In this document: positions 51,680 through 60,683 of the stretch, in pieces
How the letters are laid out: each line of letters starts with the position of its first letter
Numbering within the stretch: position 1 is the first letter of the stretch
Assembly (NCBI RefSeq): GCF_041153465.1
Contig: NZ_CP154858.1
Span: forward strand, 3,286,001 to 3,350,000
Reading direction: 5' to 3'
Source of the DNA: Thermohahella caldifontis
GTDB taxonomy: Bacteria; Pseudomonadota; Gammaproteobacteria; Pseudomonadales; Oleiphilaceae
Length of the DNA stretch: 64,000 bases
The notes under the pieces: model-generated
Seen by the model: the letters and a program-made list of their open reading frames with translations, nothing else
The model's database searches: none
What the model was told of the DNA's origin: nothing
Position numbers and translations under genes: made by a program

Positions 51680-53062
51680 TTAATACTTGTAGTCGTCCGG
51701 CTTGTAGGGACCGTCCACGTCCACGCCGATGTAGCGGGCCTGATCCGGTGTCAGGCGGGTCAGTACACCACCGAATCCGGATACCATGTGGCGAGCCACT
51801 TCCTCGTCCAGCTTCTTCGGCAAGACACGCACGTACACGTTGGCCGGCTTCTCCTCGGGTGGCAGGTTGGCAAACCCGGCCTTGTACAGGTGGATCTGGG
51901 CCAGCACCTGGTTGGCGAAGGAGCCGTCCATGACCCGTGACGGATGACCGGTGGCGTTGCCCAGGTTCACCAGGCGGCCTTCGGACAGGAGGATGAGGTG
52001 ATCACCGGTGCTTTCGTCACGGATGACCTTGTGCACCTGCGGCTTGATCTCGATCCACTTCCAGTGCTTGCGCATGAAGGCGGTATCAATCTCGTTGTCA
52101 AAGTGGCCGATGTTGCAGACCACGGCACCGCACTTGAGCGCCTTGAGCATGTTGGCATCACACACGTTGACGTTGCCCGTGGTGGTGACCAGCAGATCGG
52201 TATTCTGCAGCAGGGCCTTGTTGATGCAGGCTTCGGTGCCGTCGTTGATGCCGTTGATGTAGGGGGACACCACTTCATAACCGTCCATGCAGGCCTGCAT
52301 GGCGCAGATGGGATCCACTTCCGTGACGCGCACGATCATGCCTTCCTGACGCAGGGACTGGGCAGAGCCCTTGCCCACATCGCCGTAACCGATCACCAGC
52401 GCCTTCTTGCCGGCGAGCAGGTGATCCGTGGCACGCTTGATGGCGTCGTTCAGGGAGTGGCGGCAGCCATACTTGTTGTCGTTCTTGGACTTGGTGACAG
52501 AATCATTGACGTTGATGGCCGGCACTTTCAGCGTGCCGTTCTTCAACCGCTCGATGAGACGGTGCACACCGGTGGTGGTTTCCTCGGAAATGCCGTGGAT
52601 GTTGTCCAGGAGTTCCGGGAATTCGTTGTGCAGGATTTCGGTCAGGTCGCCGCCATCATCCAGCACCATGTTGGCACCCCAGGGCTTGCCATCCTTGAGG
52701 ATCGTCTGGCGGATGCACCACTCGTACTCTTCCTCGGTTTCACCCTTCCACGCGAAGACCGGAATGCCGCGGGCAGCGATGGCCGCTGCCGCGTGATCCT
52801 GAGTGGAGAAGATGTTGCAGGATGACCAGCGCACCTCCGCGCCCAGTTCCACCAGCGTCTCGATGAGCACGGCGGTCTGGATGGTCATGTGGATGCAGCC
52901 CATGATGCGGGCACCCTTGAGCGGCTGCTCCGCGCGATACTTTTCGCGCAGCGCCATCAGCGCCGGCATTTCACCTTCGGCGATTTCGATTTCCCGGCGG
53001 CCCCATCCGGCGAGGGAAATATCCGCTACCTTGTAGTCCGTAAATTTTTCTTGTGCAGTCAT
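51680..53062 (-). CDS. ahcY: Adenosylhomocysteinase
   Basis: AhcY hydrolyses S-adenosylhomocysteine to adenosine and homocysteine, relieving inhibition of methyltransferases. The 460-residue protein is the long bacterial form with an insertion of about 40 residues relative to the mammalian enzyme. The NAD motif is GYGDVGKGSA. Substrate segments include EVRWSSCNIFSTQDHAAAAI and GNATGHPSRVMDGSFANQ, and the C-terminal PYKPDDYKY, which completes the neighbouring subunit's cofactor site, is intact. Its presence implies this organism uses direct SAH hydrolysis rather than the Pfs/LuxS route alone. It lies 15 bp after metK. Confidence 0.97.
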   Translation of the reverse strand: MTAQEKFTDYKVADISLAGWGRREIEIAEGEMPALMALREKYRAEQPLKGARIMGCIHMTIQTAVLIETLVELGAEVRWSSCNIFSTQDHAAAAIAARGIPVFAWKGETEEEYEWCIRQTILKDGKPWGANMVLDDGGDLTEILHNEFPELLDNIHGISEETTTGVHRLIERLKNGTLKVPAINVNDSVTKSKNDNKYGCRHSLNDAIKRATDHLLAGKKALVIGYGDVGKGSAQSLRQEGMIVRVTEVDPICAMQACMDGYEVVSPYINGINDGTEACINKALLQNTDLLVTTTGNVNVCDANMLKALKCGAVVCNIGHFDNEIDTAFMRKHWKWIEIKPQVHKVIRDESTGDHLILLSEGRLVNLGNATGHPSRVMDGSFANQVLAQIHLYKAGFANLPPEEKPANVYVRVLPKKLDEEVARHMVSGFGGVLTRLTPDQARYIGVDVDGPYKPDDYKY

Positions 53063-53077
53063 GTGTTGTGTCCTTTC

Positions 53078-54238
53078 TCAGATGCCGGCATCGGCACGCA
53101 GGGCTTCGGCCTTGTCAGTGCGTTCCCAGGTAAAGGTGTCTTCGGTACGGCCGAAGTGACCGTAGGCCGCAGTCGGGCGATAAATCGGGCGGCGCAGATC
53201 CAGCATTTCGATCAGGCCGCGCGGACGCAGGTCAAAGTGCTTGCGTACCAGATCGGCGATCTTGTCGTCACTGATCCGGCCGGTGCCGAAGGTGTTGATG
53301 GAAATGGACGTCGGCTCGGACACGCCGATGGCGTAGGACACCTGGATCTCGCAGCGGTCGGCCAGGCCGGCAGCAACGATGTTCTTGGCCACGTAACGGC
53401 CGGCATAGGCGGCGGAGCGGTCCACCTTGGACGGATCCTTGCCGGAGAAGGCACCGCCCCCGTGGCGGGCCATACCGCCGTAGGTGTCCACAATGATCTT
53501 GCGGCCGGTCAGGCCACAGTCGCCCACCGGGCCGCCGATCACGAACTGGCCGGTCGGGTTGATGTGGAACTTGGTGTCCTTGTGCAGCCACTCTGCAGGC
53601 AGGACGTACTTGATGATTTCGTCCATCACCGCTTCGCGGATGTGCTTCTGGGAGATGTCGGGAGAATGCTGGGTGGACAGCACCACGGCATCCACGGCAA
53701 CCGGCTGGCCGTTTTCATAGCGCAGCGTGACCTGGCTCTTGGCATCCGGACGCAGCCAGGGCAGGACCTTGGCCTTGCGCAGTTCGGACTGGCGCTGGAC
53801 CAGACGGTGTGCATAGAAGATGGGGGCAGGCATCAGCACTTCGGTTTCATTGGTGGCATAACCGAACATCAGGCCCTGGTCTCCGGCCCCCAGGTCTTTC
53901 TCGTCGCCTTCGTCCACACCCATGGCAATGTCGCCGGACTGCTTGCCGATGGCGTTGAGCACGGCGCAGCTGGCGCCGTCGAAGCCCACGTCGGAGCTGT
54001 TGTAGCCGATATCCAGGATCACCTGGCGAACGATATCCTCCAGATCCACGTAGGTGTTGGTGCGCACTTCGCCGGCAATGATGGCCATCCCGGTCTTGAC
54101 CATGGTTTCCACCGCCACGCGGGCATTGGGGTCATCCTTGATGATGGCGTCCAGGATGGCGTCGGAAATCTGGTCTGCCATCTTGTCCGGATGGCCTTCG
54201 GAAACGGATTCGGAGGTAAAGATACGGTATTCGCTCAT
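53078..54238 (-). CDS. metK: S-adenosylmethionine synthase
   Basis: MetK makes SAM from methionine and ATP. The ATG giving MSEYRIFTSESVSEGHPDKM is chosen, seven bases after AAGGA, for 386 residues (E. coli 384). Motifs: GHPDKMAD (ATP site), GAGDQGLMFGYATNE and the flexible glycine loop GGGAFSGKDPSKVDRSAAY. It lies ten bases downstream of the SahR-like regulator and upstream of ahcY and metF. It is thus inside an operon whose product SAM and by-product SAH are candidate effectors of the regulator. Confidence 0.98.
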   Translation of the reverse strand: MSEYRIFTSESVSEGHPDKMADQISDAILDAIIKDDPNARVAVETMVKTGMAIIAGEVRTNTYVDLEDIVRQVILDIGYNSSDVGFDGASCAVLNAIGKQSGDIAMGVDEGDEKDLGAGDQGLMFGYATNETEVLMPAPIFYAHRLVQRQSELRKAKVLPWLRPDAKSQVTLRYENGQPVAVDAVVLSTQHSPDISQKHIREAVMDEIIKYVLPAEWLHKDTKFHINPTGQFVIGGPVGDCGLTGRKIIVDTYGGMARHGGGAFSGKDPSKVDRSAAYAGRYVAKNIVAAGLADRCEIQVSYAIGVSEPTSISINTFGTGRISDDKIADLVRKHFDLRPRGLIEMLDLRRPIYRPTAAYGHFGRTEDTFTWERTDKAEALRADAGI

Positions 54239-54248
54239 GAGATGATCC

Positions 54249-55289
54249 TTACTTGGTTGCGTTGGATACAAGGGTGAATGCGGGTTGCGCCGGCTGCACG
54301 GAGGCGCCGGTCGCGGGTTGGTCAAAATGACGAATCTGGATCTGGAAGCCGTTGCGGACCCCGATCAGCAGGGTTTCGCCTTCTGTCAGGCCGGCGGCTT
54401 CTGCCCAGCGGGTCAGGTCGTCGGCATCAAAGCCGAGCCACAGGTCGCCGCAGGCTTCCCGGGCCCAGGCCTGCTGGTGACGGCACAGGTCACAGAGAAT
54501 CAGCAGACCCCCCGGTCGGAGCAGGCGCGCGCAGTCCTCGAACAGTTCATGGGGAGCCGGTACATGGTGCAGCACCATGTTCATGACAATGACATCAACC
54601 GAGAGGCCGCGGCGCAGGGCTTCGCGCGTGTCGCCCTCAATGAGGGTGCAGTTTCCGAGTTGCTCCTGTTCGATCCAGGCCTGACACTTCTCCAGCATTT
54701 CCGATGAGGTGTCCAGCGCCCAGACCTGATCGAAGCGGCCGGACAACTCGCTGAGGAACCGTCCTTCGCCGGGACCAATCTCCAGTACTGTCCGGTGTGC
54801 GGGGGACTTGAGCCGGTCCAGCAGTTCGGCGGTGGGCTCCGCGTAGAGGCTGTAATCGGCAATCAGTTCCTGGTGGGCCTGAAGGTGTCCGCCATAGCGG
54901 GCAAAGAAGACCTGTGACTGCTGAGCGCGGTGCTGCTTGATCAGGTCAATGGCAGCGCGTACCTCAGCCTGAACCGGCAGGGTATCCACCAGACTGTACA
55001 CCGCCTCCCGGGCGGCCGTGTAGGTATCGTCTTCCGGCAGGGGCGGACGCCGGTAGAAAATGGTGTTGCCCTCCCGCTGCGGCTCCACCAGCCCGGCGTT
55101 GGCCAGCACCTTCAGGTGATGACTCATGGAGGACTGGCGCATGTCAAAGATCGTGCACAGTTCGGCGACGCTGAACGTGTCCCGGGCGAGGATGCGCAGG
55201 ATGTTCAGGCGCAGGGGATCGCCCGCTGCCTTGAAGAGGGCGGCGAGTTCGGGCGTGTCGGGTGTCTGGTGCAACGGTTCTGCAGTCAT
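54249..55289 (-). CDS. sahR: SahR-like ArsR-family regulator with methyltransferase domain
   Basis: This 346-residue protein joins an ArsR-type winged helix (about 12-85, recognition helix near RQSSMSHHLKVLANAGL) to a class I SAM-dependent methyltransferase fold. The fold has motif I VLEIGPGEG at 168-176 and VIVMNMVLHHVPAPHE further on. This architecture matches SahR, described in Proteobacteria as a SAH-responsive repressor of SAM-cycle genes, and here it heads metK-ahcY-metF, the expected targets. Whether the methyltransferase fold is catalytic or only an effector pocket is not visible from sequence. Two palindromes lie just upstream and could be its operators. Confidence 0.85.
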   Translation of the reverse strand: MTAEPLHQTPDTPELAALFKAAGDPLRLNILRILARDTFSVAELCTIFDMRQSSMSHHLKVLANAGLVEPQREGNTIFYRRPPLPEDDTYTAAREAVYSLVDTLPVQAEVRAAIDLIKQHRAQQSQVFFARYGGHLQAHQELIADYSLYAEPTAELLDRLKSPAHRTVLEIGPGEGRFLSELSGRFDQVWALDTSSEMLEKCQAWIEQEQLGNCTLIEGDTREALRRGLSVDVIVMNMVLHHVPAPHELFEDCARLLRPGGLLILCDLCRHQQAWAREACGDLWLGFDADDLTRWAEAAGLTEGETLLIGVRNGFQIQIRHFDQPATGASVQPAQPAFTLVSNATK

Positions 55290-55344
55290 CCTGCAAGTTT
55301 AGGGGGCGCTTGAATCAGATGCAATATCTGGATCGAAAAAAATG

Positions 55345-55375
55345 GATAAAGGTTTATCGAAACATCTTGATCAAG
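55345..55375 (-). promoter_or_regulatory. Paired palindromes upstream of sahR (candidate SahR operators)
   Basis: GATAAAGGTTTATC (55345-55358) is a perfect dyad around GG, and CTTGATCAAG (55366-55375) is a perfect 10-base palindrome, seven bases apart. They lie 56-86 bp upstream of the sahR start in the divergent gap with the ABC1-kinase gene, where autoregulation would act. Link to SahR is inferred from position. Confidence 0.4.
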
Positions 55376-55445
55376 CTCCGGTCTGTACAGGTGTCTCAGA
55401 TACGCAGAGATGCGTATAATGACCTCTGGCAGAGAGAGAACGGAT

Positions 55446-56861
55446 ATGAGCAGGCACAAAGACACGGATACGGAAAAAGACACGGATACGCTGGACAGAA
55501 TCAGGACAGGAAGCTTCGAGCGCAAGCTGAGCCTCACCAAGGCTGGCATTGTGGCCGGTTCACGCATGGCGGGCAGTTACGCCGGCAGCCTCTTTGCCGG
55601 CAAGCAGAAGCGTGAAGCCCGGCGCAAGGCCGCACTTTCCCGCCAGGCCCGGTATCTGGCGGATGAACTGGGGCGCCTCAAGGGCAGCGTGGTCAAGATC
55701 GGTCAGGTGATGGCCATGTATGGCGAGCACTTTCTGCCCCCGGAGGTGACGGAAGCCCTGCATACCCTGGAGGACAAAACCGTTGCACTGGACTGGCCCG
55801 CCATCGAGGAGGTGCTGGTCCGGGAACTGGGGTCCGAGGTGCTGAGCGAGCTGGACGTGGAGCAAGCCCCCATCGGCGCGGCGTCACTGGGTCAGGTACA
55901 CCGGGCGCGCGTGCGCCGGACAGGACACTACATCTGTCTCAAGATTCAGTATCCGGGCGTGGCCGAGGCGGTGGACTCGGATCTGGATGCGGTGGCTACC
56001 CTGATGAAACTGGCGCGGGTGGTGACACTGGGCAAGGACTTTGATGACTGGCTGGAAGAAGTGCGCCAGATGATGCACCGGGAAGTGGACTACCGGCTGG
56101 AGCTGAAGACCACGCACCGGTTTGGTGACATGCTGGCCGAGGATGACCGTTTCGTCGTGCCGGAGGTCTATCCGGAATATTCCTCCGATCACGTCATCGC
56201 CACCTCCTGGGAGCCGGGGCTGCCCATCACGGCACCCGAGGTGCAGGCCATCAGCCAGGAACGCCGCAACCGGCTCTGTCGTGCCGCACTGGAACTCTTT
56301 CTGCGCGAGCTCTTTGTCTGGGGTGAACTGCAGACCGACCCCAACTTCGGCAATTACCGCATCCGTCTGGGTGAGAACGGCGAGCCGGACCAGATCGTGT
56401 TGCTGGATTTCGGGGCCGTGCAGAAGTATCCGAAACATTTCATCGAGCCCGTGTGCGACATGATCCGGGCGTCCTATGAGCAGGATCTGGCCGGCGTCAT
56501 TGCCGGCGCCATCCGCCTGAAGTTCATGCGTCCGGAGTGGCCGAAGGCGGTGCTGGAAGAGTTTGGCACCGTGTGCATGCACTGCCTGGAGCCACTGGCT
56601 GACGAATCCGTCCCGGTGCCCGATTTTGCGCTCAACGCGCAGGGCGAATACTGCTGGCGCCGGAGCGATCTTCCGTCGCGCATCGCGAAGGAAGCCACGC
56701 TCTCGGCCATCAATCGCTACTTCCAGATCCCGCCCAAGGAATTCGTGTTTCTGAACCGCAAGCTGGTGGGTGTCTATACCTTCATTTCCGTGCTGGACGG
56801 CCAGTTCAACGGACGGGACATTCTGCTTCGCTACCTGTATCCGGAGCGGGAATCAGGCTGA
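55446..56861 (+). CDS. ABC1/UbiB family atypical kinase (AarF-like)
   Basis: This 471-residue protein of the ABC1/ADCK/UbiB atypical kinase family is associated with quinone biosynthesis or lipid handling. The ATG after a TATAAT element (55415-55420) is chosen because an upstream ATG would precede the likely transcription start. Family motifs: KIGQVMAMYGEHFLPPEV (KxGQ), APIGAASLGQVHRA (Ala-rich loop), TDPNFGNYRI (catalytic Asp-Pro-Asn) and LLDFGAVQ (DFG). It lacks C-terminal membrane helices of canonical UbiB and is not next to other ubi genes here, so assignment as ubiB itself is not justified. Convergent with, and overlapping by nine bases, the YqaA-type gene. Confidence 0.9.
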   Translation: MSRHKDTDTEKDTDTLDRIRTGSFERKLSLTKAGIVAGSRMAGSYAGSLFAGKQKREARRKAALSRQARYLADELGRLKGSVVKIGQVMAMYGEHFLPPEVTEALHTLEDKTVALDWPAIEEVLVRELGSEVLSELDVEQAPIGAASLGQVHRARVRRTGHYICLKIQYPGVAEAVDSDLDAVATLMKLARVVTLGKDFDDWLEEVRQMMHREVDYRLELKTTHRFGDMLAEDDRFVVPEVYPEYSSDHVIATSWEPGLPITAPEVQAISQERRNRLCRAALELFLRELFVWGELQTDPNFGNYRIRLGENGEPDQIVLLDFGAVQKYPKHFIEPVCDMIRASYEQDLAGVIAGAIRLKFMRPEWPKAVLEEFGTVCMHCLEPLADESVPVPDFALNAQGEYCWRRSDLPSRIAKEATLSAINRYFQIPPKEFVFLNRKLVGVYTFISVLDGQFNGRDILLRYLYPERESG

Positions 56862-57281
56862 CACACCCAGAGTGACGGCAATGACCACGGCGTAGCGCAT
56901 GCCCTTGCCCAGTGCGACCAGTGCCAGGAAAAGCGGCCAGGGAACACGCAGCACCCCGGCCACCAGCGTCAGCGGATCCCCGACAACCGGAAGCCAGGCC
57001 AGCAGCAGCGTCCAGACGCCGTAGCGCCGGAAGCGGGTTTCTGCACGTGCGATCTGCTCCGGGGTGAAGGGAAACCAGCGGGCGGACTCGAAGCGGGCGA
57101 GCCCCCGGCCCAGTGCGGCGTTCACCACGCTGCCCAGTGTGTTGCCCAGGGTCGCGCAGGCCCAGAGTGCCGGCAGGCTGTATTCGCCGGACACCACCAG
57201 GCTGCCCAGCGCCACTTCCGATGCGGCAGGCAGGAGCGTTGCGGCCAGAAAGGCAGAGAGAAAGAGTCCCAGGTAGCCCAT
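56853..57281 (-). CDS. yqaA: YqaA family (SNARE-associated/DedA-like) membrane protein
   Basis: This 142-residue inner-membrane protein has about four hydrophobic segments. It includes FLAATLLPAASEVALGSLVV at the N-terminus and LLLAWLPVVGDPLTLVAGVL, the hallmark DedA-like half. Length equals E. coli YqaA (142). Its ATG overlaps the stop of the Lrp-type gene by one base, so it is translationally coupled. DedA relatives help maintain membrane potential and lipid transport, but YqaA itself has no defined role. Confidence 0.9.
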   Translation of the reverse strand: MGYLGLFLSAFLAATLLPAASEVALGSLVVSGEYSLPALWACATLGNTLGSVVNAALGRGLARFESARWFPFTPEQIARAETRFRRYGVWTLLLAWLPVVGDPLTLVAGVLRVPWPLFLALVALGKGMRYAVVIAVTLGVSA

Positions 57282-57718
57282 CAGCGTTCGAACTTGGTGG
57301 ACAGTACAATGGAAGACAGGGTTTTCTCGATGCCGTCAATGACGCCGATCTGATCCAGCACCTGATCAATGGCTTCGGGCGTGGCGGCAGCGACCCTGGC
57401 AATGAGATCGAATTGGCCGTTGATGGTGTAGAGTGCCCGAACGGCCTCGATGCGGTGTAACGCCGCCACCACCTGTGCATTCATTTTCGGATTGATGCGA
57501 ATCATCACCTCCGCCTGGATAAGGCGGGCGGCGTGGCCGTCGCCGCGACGAATGGTAAAGCGTTCGATGACACCTTCCCGCACCAGCTTCTGAATCCGTT
57601 CATGTACCGCCGTGCGTGACAGCCCGAGCTTGCGGGCGAGGACAGCCGTGGGGGCGCGGGCATCCTGCTCCAGAAGCGCCAGCAGACGCTCCGTGACGGG
57701 ATCGTTCAGTATGGACAT
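57281..57718 (-). CDS. Lrp/AsnC family transcriptional regulator
   Basis: This 145-residue regulator has an N-terminal helix-turn-helix (about 5-58, LGLSRTAVHERIQKLVREGV) and a C-terminal RAM domain for amino-acid sensing (about 70-140, including ALYTINGQFDLIARVAAATP). It is divergent from the lysine dehydrogenase-like gene with a 142-bp gap. Lrp-type regulators next to amino-acid catabolic genes usually control them, so lysine is the probable effector. The gap contains an inverted pair TTATC-N13-GATAA (57755-57777) as a possible site. Confidence 0.9.
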   Translation of the reverse strand: MSILNDPVTERLLALLEQDARAPTAVLARKLGLSRTAVHERIQKLVREGVIERFTIRRGDGHAARLIQAEVMIRINPKMNAQVVAALHRIEAVRALYTINGQFDLIARVAAATPEAIDQVLDQIGVIDGIEKTLSSIVLSTKFER

Positions 57719-57754
57719 GACAAACCGCCTGATTGAATGACGAATCCGCTAATC

Positions 57755-57777
57755 TTATCAGTAAAAACGACGGATAA
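57755..57777. promoter_or_regulatory. Inverted repeat in the Lrp/lysine-dehydrogenase divergent gap
   Basis: TTATC and GATAA form an inverted pair spaced by 13 bases midway between the divergent starts. A dimeric Lrp-type regulator could bind here. I see no clean -35/-10 pair in the gap. Weak evidence. Confidence 0.25.
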
Positions 57778-57860
57778 TCTATTACGTTCCGACATGCCGC
57801 CGCTCTACACTGAAAGACATCACAGTTCCCCATATCAGAACAATGAACCGGAGGTAGAGC

Positions 57861-58982
57861 ATGAAACCAGTGATCGTCATGGGTGCGGGCAAGATCGGAG
57901 CCATGATTGCCGACTTTCTGGCCCATACCGGCGACTATGCCGTCAGTGTCTTCGACCAGAATGCTCAGGCGCTGGCCCGCCTGGAAGGCCGTCTTCCCGA
58001 TATCCGCACCCAGCAGGTCGATGCGACAGACGAAGATGCGCTGACCCGGGCCTTTGAGGGTCACTTTGCCGTGCTCAATGCCTGTCCGTTCGACCTGACT
58101 GCACCGGTGGCCCGTGCGGCGGCCAGGGCGGGACTGCATTATTTCGATCTCACGGAAGACGTGGCGAGCACCCGCCTGGTCAAGTCGCTGGCCAGGGATG
58201 CGGAAACTGCCTTCGTGCCCCAGTGTGGTCTTGCGCCGGGCTTCATTTCCATTGTCGCCTATGACCTGGCACGCCGGTTCGATACCCTGCATAACGTCAA
58301 CATGCGGGTGGGCGCGTTGCCCAAGTATCCCACCAATGCGCTCAAATACAACCTGACTTGGTCCACGGACGGTCTGATCAACGAATATCTGAACCCGTGC
58401 GAGGCCATCGTCAACGGCAAGATGACCGAAGTGCCGCCGCTGGAAGAACTGGAGCACTTCTCGCTCGACGGCATTGATTATGAAGCCTTCAACACGTCAG
58501 GCGGGCTCGGCACCCTTTGTGAAACACTCGAAGGCAAGGTGCGCAACCTCAACTACCGCACTGTCCGCTATCCCGGCCACCGTGACATCATCAAGATGCT
58601 GCTCAATGACCTCCGGCTGGCCGAGAACCGTCCGCTGCTCAAGGAGATTTTCGAGAATGCGCTGCCCGTCACCATGCAGGATGTGGTGCTGGTATTCGTC
58701 TCGGTCAGCGGCATGAAACAGGGGATGCTGATTCAGGAGACCTTTGCCCGCAAGGTTTACAGCCGGGAAATCAACGGCACCGTACGCAGCGCCATTCAGA
58801 TCACCACGGCCTCCGGTATCTGCGCCGCGCTGGATCTGCTGGTGGAAGGCAAGCTGCCTCAGAAGGGATTCGTGCGGCAGGAAGACATCCGGTTTGAGGA
58901 TTTCATTGCCAACCGGTTTGGCAGCAACTACGCCAACAGTGTTGAGGCCGAGACCATTCAGGCCGGCCAGCACGCGGCATGA
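57861..58982 (+). CDS. Saccharopine dehydrogenase-family protein, probable lysine 6-dehydrogenase
   Basis: This 373-residue NAD-dependent enzyme starts at an ATG after GGAGG. The Rossmann motif GAGKIGAMI is at residues 8-16, and the saccharopine dehydrogenase-like C domain contains PQCGLAPGFISIVAYDLARR and ALPKYPTNALKYNLTWSTDG. This form resembles lysine 6-dehydrogenases that oxidatively deaminate lysine to alpha-aminoadipate semialdehyde. The next gene encodes a dehydrogenase expected to use that product, which strongly supports the assignment. A carboxynorspermidine or saccharopine activity cannot be ruled out from sequence alone. Confidence 0.78.
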   Translation: MKPVIVMGAGKIGAMIADFLAHTGDYAVSVFDQNAQALARLEGRLPDIRTQQVDATDEDALTRAFEGHFAVLNACPFDLTAPVARAAARAGLHYFDLTEDVASTRLVKSLARDAETAFVPQCGLAPGFISIVAYDLARRFDTLHNVNMRVGALPKYPTNALKYNLTWSTDGLINEYLNPCEAIVNGKMTEVPPLEELEHFSLDGIDYEAFNTSGGLGTLCETLEGKVRNLNYRTVRYPGHRDIIKMLLNDLRLAENRPLLKEIFENALPVTMQDVVLVFVSVSGMKQGMLIQETFARKVYSREINGTVRSAIQITTASGICAALDLLVEGKLPQKGFVRQEDIRFEDFIANRFGSNYANSVEAETIQAGQHAA

Positions 58983-58996
58983 GGGAGGGAAAGATC

Positions 58997-60496
58997 ATGC
59001 GCATTGAAGACATCTGGAACGCCCTGGGCCTGCCGGAGGCAGGACTCGGAACCGGCGGGCGCGTGGTGCGCTCTCCTGTGGATGGTGAAAAGCTGGCGGG
59101 GCTTCGGGATCACACTGCGGCGGAACTGGACATGGCCATCGAACGCTCGCTGAAGGCCTTTCGTCAGTGGCGCGAAGTGCCCGCGCCGGCCAGAGGAGAG
59201 CTGGTGCGCCTGTTTGGTGAGGTGCTGCGCGAGAACAAGATCGCGCTGGGGCGCCTCATTTCTCTGGAATGCGGCAAGATTCTCTCCGAAGGCGAGGGCG
59301 AAGTGCAGGAAATGATCGACATCTGCGACTTTGCCGTGGGGCTCTCCCGTCAATTGTATGGTCTCACCATTGCCAGCGAGCGCCCGGGGCATCATCTGCG
59401 GGAGACCTGGCACCCCATGGGGCCTGTGGGCGTGATCTCCGCCTTCAACTTCCCCATGGCCGTGTGGGCGTGGAATGCCGCACTGGCCTGGGTGTGCGGT
59501 GACACCGTGATCTGGAAGCCCTCTGAGAAGACGCCGCTTTGTGCGCTGGCCTGCGCGCGGGCCTTCGAACTGGCACTTGAGCGATATGGCAGGGCACCCG
59601 AAGGGTTGCTGGAAGTGGTCATCGGCGACCGCATGCTGGGTGAAAAACTCGTGGATGACCCGCGCGTACCCATCATTTCCGCCACCGGCAGCTGCGCCAT
59701 GGGCCGGGCCGTCGGGCAACGGGTGGCGGCACGGTTCGGGCGTGCCATTCTGGAGCTGGGGGGCAACAATGCGGCCATCGTCACCTCCAGCGCAGATCTT
59801 GATCTGGCGCTTCGGGCCATCGTCTTCGGGGCGGTGGGTACGGCAGGTCAGCGCTGTACCACCACGCGCCGCGTATTCGCCCACAAGTCGGTTGCAGCCA
59901 CTCTGCTGGACAGGCTGGAGAAGGCGTATGCGCAGCTCAGAATCGGCAGTCCGCTGGAACCTGATACCCTGGTGGGGCCGCTCATCGACGAACAGGCGTA
60001 TGCCGCCATGCAGGCAGCGCTGGATGAGGCTCGGGCAAAGGGTTGCCGGGTGATCGGCGGCGAGCGCGTGCTGGACGATGTCTGGCCGGATGCCTGGTAT
60101 GTGAGACCGGCGATTGTCGTGGGCGGCAAGGCCATGGATAATGTCAGAACGGAAACCTTTGCGCCCATTCTCTACTTCTTCGAATACGAGGCCCTGGAGG
60201 ATGCCATTGCGCGGCAGAATGACGTGCCGCAGGGGCTCTCATCCGCCATCTTCACCACGGATCTGCGTGAAGCCGAGACGTTTACTTCCGCAACCGGATC
60301 GGACTGTGGCATTGCCAATGTCAACGCCGGCACCAGCGGTGCGGAAATCGGCGGTGCCTTCGGTGGCGAGAAGGAAACCGGTGGCGGGCGCGAGTCCGGG
60401 TCCGATGCCTGGAAGGGTTACATGCGGCGCCAGACCAACACCATCAACTACTCCCGCGAACTGCCCCTGGCACAGGGCATCGAGTTCAATCTCTGA
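58997..60496 (+). CDS. amaB: ALDH7-family aldehyde dehydrogenase (alpha-aminoadipate semialdehyde dehydrogenase-like)
   Basis: This 499-residue dehydrogenase is of the antiquitin/AmaB type, which converts alpha-aminoadipate semialdehyde to aminoadipate. The ATG 8 bases after GGAGG is chosen over an earlier ATG that overlaps the previous stop. The catalytic Cys287 lies in GTAGQRCTT, with the general base in LELGGNNA. The C-terminal NAGTSGAEIGGAFGGEKETG and GRESGSDAWK are the ALDH7 signature. Together with the preceding gene it forms a two-step lysine catabolic route ending in 2-aminoadipate. A strong terminator follows. Confidence 0.88.
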   Translation: MRIEDIWNALGLPEAGLGTGGRVVRSPVDGEKLAGLRDHTAAELDMAIERSLKAFRQWREVPAPARGELVRLFGEVLRENKIALGRLISLECGKILSEGEGEVQEMIDICDFAVGLSRQLYGLTIASERPGHHLRETWHPMGPVGVISAFNFPMAVWAWNAALAWVCGDTVIWKPSEKTPLCALACARAFELALERYGRAPEGLLEVVIGDRMLGEKLVDDPRVPIISATGSCAMGRAVGQRVAARFGRAILELGGNNAAIVTSSADLDLALRAIVFGAVGTAGQRCTTTRRVFAHKSVAATLLDRLEKAYAQLRIGSPLEPDTLVGPLIDEQAYAAMQAALDEARAKGCRVIGGERVLDDVWPDAWYVRPAIVVGGKAMDNVRTETFAPILYFFEYEALEDAIARQNDVPQGLSSAIFTTDLREAETFTSATGSDCGIANVNAGTSGAEIGGAFGGEKETGGGRESGSDAWKGYMRRQTNTINYSRELPLAQGIEFNL

Positions 60497-60521
60497 ATCT
60501 CCCTGATCGTGGTGACGTGTC

Positions 60522-60547
60522 AGCCGGCCCTGTGCCGGCTTTTTTTA
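60522..60547 (+). terminator. Intrinsic terminator after the aldehyde dehydrogenase gene
   Basis: A stem AGCCGGC with GCCGGCT, a 5-base loop and a T7 tract, a textbook intrinsic terminator about 25 bp after the stop. Confidence 0.92.
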
Positions 60548-60683
60548 TTTTGGGTATCTCCACCTGTTTCATGTAGGAAAAAAACTAGAAACATGATCTT
60601 GAGTGGTCTTTTTGTGAGTATTATTGCCTATAATTGACGCTGCAATCATTTTTCTGATGTAACGATTACGAAACGGGTGAGAT

